From Paracoccaceae bacterium (GTDB lineage Bacteria; Pseudomonadota; Alphaproteobacteria; Rhodobacterales; Rhodobacteraceae): a stretch of 64,000 nucleotides of DNA. Numbering within the stretch: position 1 is the first letter of the stretch; each line of letters opens with the position of its first letter. Position numbers and translations under genes: made by a program. This document shows, piece by piece, positions 61,077-64,000 of this stretch. The stretch lies in NCBI GenBank assembly GCA_026989355.1, contig JALSJM010000001.1, forward strand, positions 163,238 to 227,237, given 5' to 3'. Under the pieces are notes generated by a model. That model saw only the letters and a program-made list of their open reading frames with translations, did no database searches and had not been told where the DNA came from.

Positions 61077-61140
61077 GCTTGCCTTTCAACCTGGTTGTAA
61101 AAATTGCCTGTTTCGGAGCCTACAGTTGTGCCGAAGGAAC

Positions 61141-61156
61141 TTGCAACCCGTTGCAA
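61141..61156. promoter_or_regulatory. Island palindrome, copy 2 (putative operator)
   Basis: TTGCAACCCGTTGCAA, 65 bp upstream of the minus-strand gene starting at 61076. On the minus strand a GTGAAA-17 bp-GAAAAT promoter-like pair lies just before it, so bound protein would block transcription. Confidence 0.6.
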
Positions 61157-61240
61157 CGCGGAATTTTCGGGCGGCTGCATCCACTTTTCACGGGATCATC
61201 CGCCCGGCAGCAATAGCACGGCTGGCGACATGATCGGCCC

Positions 61241-61624
61241 TCAGTAAAGATGCGTGGCACCGAGGATGATCAGGCGCAGGGTATTACTTCCGGCCGGGGC
61301 CTTGTTGATCCGGTCGCAATCCTGTGCGCCGCGCTCAAAGACATAGCCTTGCCGGGCAAACTGGTTCAGCACCACCAGCTCGGTTATGGCCGAGAAATCC
61401 TTGCCCGCTGCCTGCCCCAGGCACAGCCCGGCAGTCAGAACGCCGGTGTAGATGTCTTGGGTGATCCTTCTCTGGGGCAGAACAACGGTCAGCGTGCCGT
61501 TGTTGAGCGTGACGGATTTGGGTGCCCACATTTCCAGCACCTCTCTGGCGTCTTTCAGCGGTCCGGCGGCCAGCACGCTGGGCAGCATTGCGGCCAGCAG
61601 GGCAAGGGGGATCAGTTTGCGCAT
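61241..61624 (-). CDS. Hypothetical exported protein
   Basis: 127 aa with a signal peptide (LIPLALLAAMLPSVLA, cleavage after residue ~20). The mature part has two Cys (in TAGLCLGQA and AQDCDRIN) that may form a disulfide, and an apparent alpha/beta composition. Start ATG 61624 lies 11 bp after the stop of the upstream membrane-protein gene, with AAGGAGAAC ahead. Probably in the same operon. Function unknown. Confidence 0.7.
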   Translation of the reverse strand: MRKLIPLALLAAMLPSVLAAGPLKDAREVLEMWAPKSVTLNNGTLTVVLPQRRITQDIYTGVLTAGLCLGQAAGKDFSAITELVVLNQFARQGYVFERGAQDCDRINKAPAGSNTLRLIILGATHLY

Positions 61625-61635
61625 GAGGGTTCTCC

Positions 61636-62436
61636 TTACTTGGCAGGTTTCAGGGCTTCGCTGATGACCCAGAGCACGGCCGAGCCGCCGTTGCCGTAGA
61701 CCCGTATGCGTGAGGTCATCCAGCCCCGGTCAACGACGGAATATTCCATCCCCTTGATGGGGGTGCAGATGGTGCTGGTCAGGGCGCGGATTTGGCGAAG
61801 ATCGTTGTTGTGCGCGGCCGTGCGAAACTCTTCCAGCGCGTCCTTGGTAATACAGCCCACATGGGCGCCGGTGATACGTTTGGGCGCGGGTGGTGGCGGT
61901 GGCTGGCGCCGGGCGCGCTCCGACATTTCGCGCAGCCGCGCCTGAACGGCTGCCAGGCGCTCGGCTTCTGCGGCCTGTTCGGCTTCCTGACGGGCCTCTT
62001 CTACGGCCCGCTCAGCCCGTTCCCTTTCGCGCTGCCGCTCCGCCTCAGCGGCTTCCCGTTCACGACGTTCGATTTCCGCCCGGTAGCGTTCAGGAGCGAG
62101 GGCTTCGAGCTCGCGCAGCCATCGGCGCGGATCGGTCTCTTCAAGCTCGTCCAGATAGGCCGCCGGGTCGCTTTCCCGCAGGGCGGTCAGATAGGTCTCA
62201 CGCTCTGCGACATCCTGGAAAAATGCAAGGTTGCCAAGGCCGACAAAGATGAAAATGACCCCTGCGAAAACACGGCTGCCAAGCCCCAGCCTGGGCAGGG
62301 GGCGGAACAAGGCAAAGCCGGACACCACCGTCACCGGCAAGGCGAGGGCAAACCCGGCAAGCGGGCTGATCGTAACGGTAAGGGCGATGGCGAACAACAG
62401 ACCAACCACAATGGCAACCAGCTTGAGAAATCGCAT
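61636..62436 (-). CDS. Hypothetical membrane protein with long charged coiled coil
   Basis: 266 aa. Three hydrophobic stretches at 5-75 (e.g. LVAIVVGLLFAIALTVTISP; VFAGVIFIFVGLGNLAFF), then a highly charged Glu/Arg/Ala coiled coil about 78-185, a proline run and a C-terminal globular domain (~192-266, with two Cys and MTSRIRVYGNGGSAVLWVIS). Its promoter overlaps a palindrome (62461-62476). It is followed closely by the exported-protein gene. No family recognised; membrane anchoring with a cytoplasmic arm is likely. Confidence 0.7.
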   Translation of the reverse strand: MRFLKLVAIVVGLLFAIALTVTISPLAGFALALPVTVVSGFALFRPLPRLGLGSRVFAGVIFIFVGLGNLAFFQDVAERETYLTALRESDPAAYLDELEETDPRRWLRELEALAPERYRAEIERREREAAEAERQRERERAERAVEEARQEAEQAAEAERLAAVQARLREMSERARRQPPPPPAPKRITGAHVGCITKDALEEFRTAAHNNDLRQIRALTSTICTPIKGMEYSVVDRGWMTSRIRVYGNGGSAVLWVISEALKPAK

Positions 62437-62460
62437 TCAGAACGTCCTTTTTCCTGTTAT

Positions 62461-62476
62461 TTGCAACGGGTTGCAC
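62461..62476. promoter_or_regulatory. Island palindrome, copy 3 (putative operator)
   Basis: TTGCAACGGGTTGCAC, one mismatch from the other two copies. It sits 1 bp downstream of the -10 box of the minus-strand membrane-protein operon and 74 bp before the start of the XRE-type regulator on the plus strand, the classical place for a repressor site. Confidence 0.65.
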
Positions 62477-62477
62477 C

Positions 62478-62505
62478 ATTATAACACCCCCATTTTGGGG
62501 GTAAA
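62478..62505 (-). promoter_or_regulatory. Promoter of the 62436-61241 operon
   Basis: On the minus strand TTTACC (62505-62500) and a perfect TATAAT (62483-62478) are separated by 16 bp. The spacer contains a CCCCC-N5-GGGGG inverted repeat (62487-62501). The ATG follows 42 bp after the -10 box. Confidence 0.6.
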
Positions 62506-62524
62506 CCTAAAACAGGGGTAACAG

Positions 62525-62548
62525 CCGGTATCAATGAAGGGATACCGG
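62525..62548 (+). promoter_or_regulatory. Hairpin over the ribosome binding site of the XRE regulator gene
   Basis: CCGGTATC (62525-62532) pairs perfectly with GATACCGG (62541-62548), with AATGAAGG between. The GAAGG ribosome binding site lies in the loop and the TTG start is 2 bp after the stem. It could act as RNA or as an autoregulatory operator. Confidence 0.5.
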
Positions 62549-62549
62549 T

Positions 62550-62801
62550 TTGGCAGGTGCCGTCAGAACAGAGGCGTATCAGAATTTCCTTGCAGCCCTC
62601 GTGGCGTTGCGGAAGGCCAAGGGCCTGTCCCAGGCCGAGCTTGCGCGCAGCTTGGGCAAACCGGCGTCATTCGTGGGCAAGTATGAGCTGGGCGAACGGC
62701 GGCTGGACGTGGTGGAAACCTTCGTGATCCTGAAGGCGCTGGGCGAGGAGCCAGCGGGGTTTCTGGAGGGGTGCCTGGGGGCGTTGCCGGAGGGGGTGTA
62801 A
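62550..62801 (+). CDS. Small XRE-family transcriptional regulator
   Basis: 83-aa protein that is almost only a Cro/C1-type helix-turn-helix: residues ~14-67 contain LVALRKAKGLSQAELARSLG followed by PASFVGKYELGERRLDV, the recognition helix region being 37-46. No ligand domain is present. The start appears to be TTG 62550; the only nearby ATG is out of frame. It is divergent from the membrane-protein operon and shares a palindrome with it, so it is the natural candidate to bind the three TTGCAAC-N2-GTTGCAA sites. Confidence 0.82.
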   Translation: MAGAVRTEAYQNFLAALVALRKAKGLSQAELARSLGKPASFVGKYELGERRLDVVETFVILKALGEEPAGFLEGCLGALPEGV

Positions 62802-62846
62802 AGGCCTCCCTGCGCATTCCGGGACCAGTCCTTGCATACTGGAAGT

Positions 62847-62903
62847 TTGGTTTCCTATGATGGCGGCAGGAAGCACTTTAACGCGCGCCTGCTTGGAAAC
62901 CAA
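62847..62903. repeat. 9-bp inverted repeat upstream of the ATPase fragment
   Basis: TTGGTTTCC (62847-62855) and GGAAACCAA (62895-62903) are perfect inverted repeats 39 bp apart. The role is unknown; they lie where base composition starts to fall. Confidence 0.5.
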
Positions 62904-62943
62904 TTAGGAAGCCTGCTGCGCAATAAATTGATAGGCTAAAGGA

Positions 62944-63222
62944 ATGAAACTGAAGAAAGCTCACATTCACAATTTTAGGTCGATTATTGATACCAGTGTA
63001 GATTTGTATCCGTATTCAATTTTCGTCGGGGCAAACAATGCCGGAAAAAGCTCGTTTTTTAATGCGCTTAGGGCAGTTTACGACGATTATAAGTGGTCGA
63101 AAGAAGATTTTCCAAAAACGGGGGCTACGGACGAAGAAGCATGGGCGGAACTGACCTTTGGCCTAAGCGATGATGAATGGGATAATCTCGCGGACAAATA
63201 CAAAGATGGGGGCAGGTCATAA
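62944..63222 (+). pseudogene. Truncated OLD-type AAA ATPase
   Basis: 92-aa fragment of an OLD-family (overcoming lysogenization defect) ATPase. The N-terminus LKKAHIHNFRSIID and Walker A VGANNAGKSSFFNALRAV (residues ~28-45) are typical, and the region up to FGLSDDEWDNLADKY matches the first lobe. Full proteins of this family have 400-700 aa with Toprim nuclease domains; here the frame stops at 63222 and no continuation is visible. It is AT-richer than the core genes. Most likely a remnant of a defence gene. Confidence 0.75.
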
Positions 63223-63381
63223 TCTCTGTGGGCAAAATGCTGCTCACAAAAATATTTAGGTTAGGATAAATTCGGAATCTTTCTGTAGTTAGGTTGCAGG
63301 CGATAGTATTTAGTCGCCCTTAACGCGATTAAACGTCTGTATTCACCGTCCCGTATAGGGCTTATTCAAGGAGTAAAGACT
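63223..63381 (+). other. Leader region of the putative RiPP genes
   Basis: 159 bp, AT-rich, with a small inverted repeat GGCGA/TCGCC at 63299-63318 and no gene. The promoter of the peptide gene must be here; a TTGCAG at 63294-63299 is a weak -35 candidate but no good -10 follows. Confidence 0.35.
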
Positions 63382-63501
63382 ATGACTAATCGTTATGGAA
63401 AACAACTTACCAAGCGCCCGGTCAAGCTTGGTGGCACACGGCACAATCAGTCGCCGGACAACTGCGCTTCTTGCAACAATTCCGGCACCTCCTGCTGGTA
63501 A
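63382..63501 (+). CDS. Putative RiPP precursor peptide (TOMM-like)
   Basis: 39-aa peptide with AAGGAG 8 nt before its ATG, so it is very probably translated. The leader-like N-terminus (residues 1-27) is basic and polar with TKRPVKLGG; the C-terminus is CASCNNSGTSCW: Cys28, 31, 38, Ser30, 34, 37 and Thr36, all residues that can be cyclised to azoles. The next gene, 22 bp on, encodes a protein resembling a leader-peptide-binding factor. Alternatives are a small zinc or metal-binding peptide or a different Cys-modified RiPP class. I know of no identical peptide. Confidence 0.7.
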   Translation: MTNRYGKQLTKRPVKLGGTRHNQSPDNCASCNNSGTSCW

Positions 63502-63523
63502 ATAACTGTGGAGGCCTTCTTTC

Positions 63524-64000
63524 ATGTCCTATGGATATGTAATCCGAGCCTTCGGTCACGCCATCGGAGGCGATGGCGTGACGATACAGAACTCACTCGG
63601 CTTCTTTGAGATTTCTGATCCCGGAATAGTCAAAGTTATTCTTTCGCTGAAAGAAATGGGACACATATCCCACGACAGGCTGTGTCAGAAGATCGCACTC
63701 CTCACGAATGAGGCCTTTGAGGATGTAATACACTATCTAGTAGAAGAGGTCGGCATGTTGGTTGAAATTGAAGAGCGTCTGGAGAAACCGGTGTTGTTAT
63801 CCGGCAGTTCTAGGCTGCGCAGTTTCGGAGAAGCTATTCTCGGAGACTTGGCAGCAGTTCGGCCCACGCATTACCTAGGGCGTAGACCTATAAATCAGAA
63901 TGTGATTCAAGATATGAAACAGGGAGGGTTTCATGTCTGGGACATTTTGGTTAACGGAAGAACAATTCAGCAAAATCAAGCCACTATTGCCGAACAAGCC
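63524..64000 (+). CDS. Putative RiPP maturation protein (RRE/E1-like), apparently cut by an IS
   Basis: Starts at ATG 63524 with GGAGG 9 nt upstream; the frame stays open to the window edge (159 codons). Residues ~20-82 look like a PqqD-like winged-helix precursor recognition element: LGFFEISDPGIVKVILSLKE, a helical stretch and HYLVEEVGMLVEI. Then KPVLLSGSSRLRSFGEAILG resembles the nucleotide-loop start of the E1-like domain of TOMM cyclodehydratase partners. From about residue 118 the DNA appears to be the left end of an IS5-type element, so the rest of the translation is unlikely to be native. Family assignment is by pattern only. Confidence 0.5.
   Translation, partial: MSYGYVIRAFGHAIGGDGVTIQNSLGFFEISDPGIVKVILSLKEMGHISHDRLCQKIALLTNEAFEDVIHYLVEEVGMLVEIEERLEKPVLLSGSSRLRSFGEAILGDLAAVRPTHYLGRRPINQNVIQDMKQGGFHVWDILVNGRTIQQNQATIAEQA
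63879..64000 (+). mobile_element. IS5-family insertion sequence, left end (runs off the window)
   Basis: The transposase start at 63933 implies an IS end slightly upstream. A CTAG at 63875-63878, which could be a target site, is followed by GGGCGTAGACC, taken as the terminal sequence. Only about 120 bp are visible, so the right end and the target duplication cannot be checked. Confidence 0.6.
63933..64000 (+). CDS. IS5-family transposase, N-terminus
   Basis: 22 codons from ATG 63933, preceded by GGGAGGG. The start MSGTFWLTEEQFSKIKPLLP matches the usual N-terminus of IS5-family (IS427-like) transposases with the conserved FWL...EQ...PLLP. It lies in a different frame from the interrupted gene. 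The catalytic DDE region is outside the window. Confidence 0.75.
   Translation, partial: MSGTFWLTEEQFSKIKPLLPNK

Noticed and set aside
63343..63525. Minus-strand 60-codon frame opposite the peptide gene
   Set aside because: The plus-strand peptide has a strong ribosome binding site and a coherent leader/core layout; the opposite frame shows neither.
59397..64000. CRISPR array in the island
   Set aside because: The three 16-bp palindromes are about 780 and 1320 bp apart with genes between them, unlike regularly spaced CRISPR repeats.

Overview
The window is high-GC chromosomal DNA that looks like an alphaproteobacterium of the order Rhodobacterales (Rhodobacteraceae-like). Pointers are the XdhA/XdhB/XdhC split xanthine dehydrogenase, the CDP-choline-type phosphatidylcholine synthase, a very short RNase E/G-type protein, the gene orders ruvC-ruvA-ruvB-ybgC-tolQRAB-pal-cpoB-tilS-ftsH and infA-maf-rng-yacG, and the tRNA-Phe sequence. 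The assignment rests on recognised gene content, not on a database search.

Layout. 1-2256 holds the 5' part of dnaE (minus strand). Divergent from it, 2485-12703 is one tightly overlapping plus-strand unit for purine use: xdhA, xdhB, xdhC, a BMP-type nucleoside/purine ABC transporter (ATPase, two permeases), a voltage-gated-type potassium channel and the BMP binding protein, ending in strong hairpins. 12886-28961 is a mosaic of metabolic and housekeeping genes: a D-arginine dehydrogenase-like flavoprotein, DUF938, an AhpD-like protein, a secreted EF-hand protein, a CDP-alcohol phosphotransferase, a dimethylglycine dehydrogenase-like protein, panC, a glyoxylate/hydroxypyruvate reductase, an SH3 protein, a cation efflux protein, an M3 oligopeptidase, an amino-acid ABC permease and binding protein, moeB, dut and coaBC. 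29233-41657 carries ileS, an EamA transporter, pcs, xerC, a DUF484 gene, a transaldolase-like gene, priA, a YeeE/YedE transporter, msrA and prmA. 41784-53908 is the envelope and recombination block (ruvCAB, tol-pal, tilS, ftsH). 54367-59316 carries one-carbon metabolism (fhs, folD) and infA-maf-rng-yacG.

The core chromosome ends at a tRNA-Phe gene (59397-59471). Beyond it the character changes: genes of unknown function, lower GC in the last 1.2 kb, a truncated OLD-type ATPase and the start of an IS5-family insertion sequence. This looks like an accessory island at a tRNA integration site, although no integrase is visible. Inside it three copies of a near-identical 16-bp inverted repeat (TTGCAAC-2 bp-GTTGCAA) lie in intergenic regions. 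One sits directly behind a consensus -10 box between a membrane-protein operon and a small XRE-type regulator, suggesting a local regulon.

The most interesting item is at the right edge: a 39-residue peptide gene (63382-63501) with a good ribosome binding site and a C-terminus rich in Cys/Ser/Thr (CASCNNSGTSCW). It is followed after 22 bp by a protein whose N-terminus resembles a RiPP precursor recognition element or TOMM cyclodehydratase partner. This looks like the start of a small azole-type (TOMM) RiPP gene cluster, apparently broken by the IS5-family element about 350 bp into the second gene.
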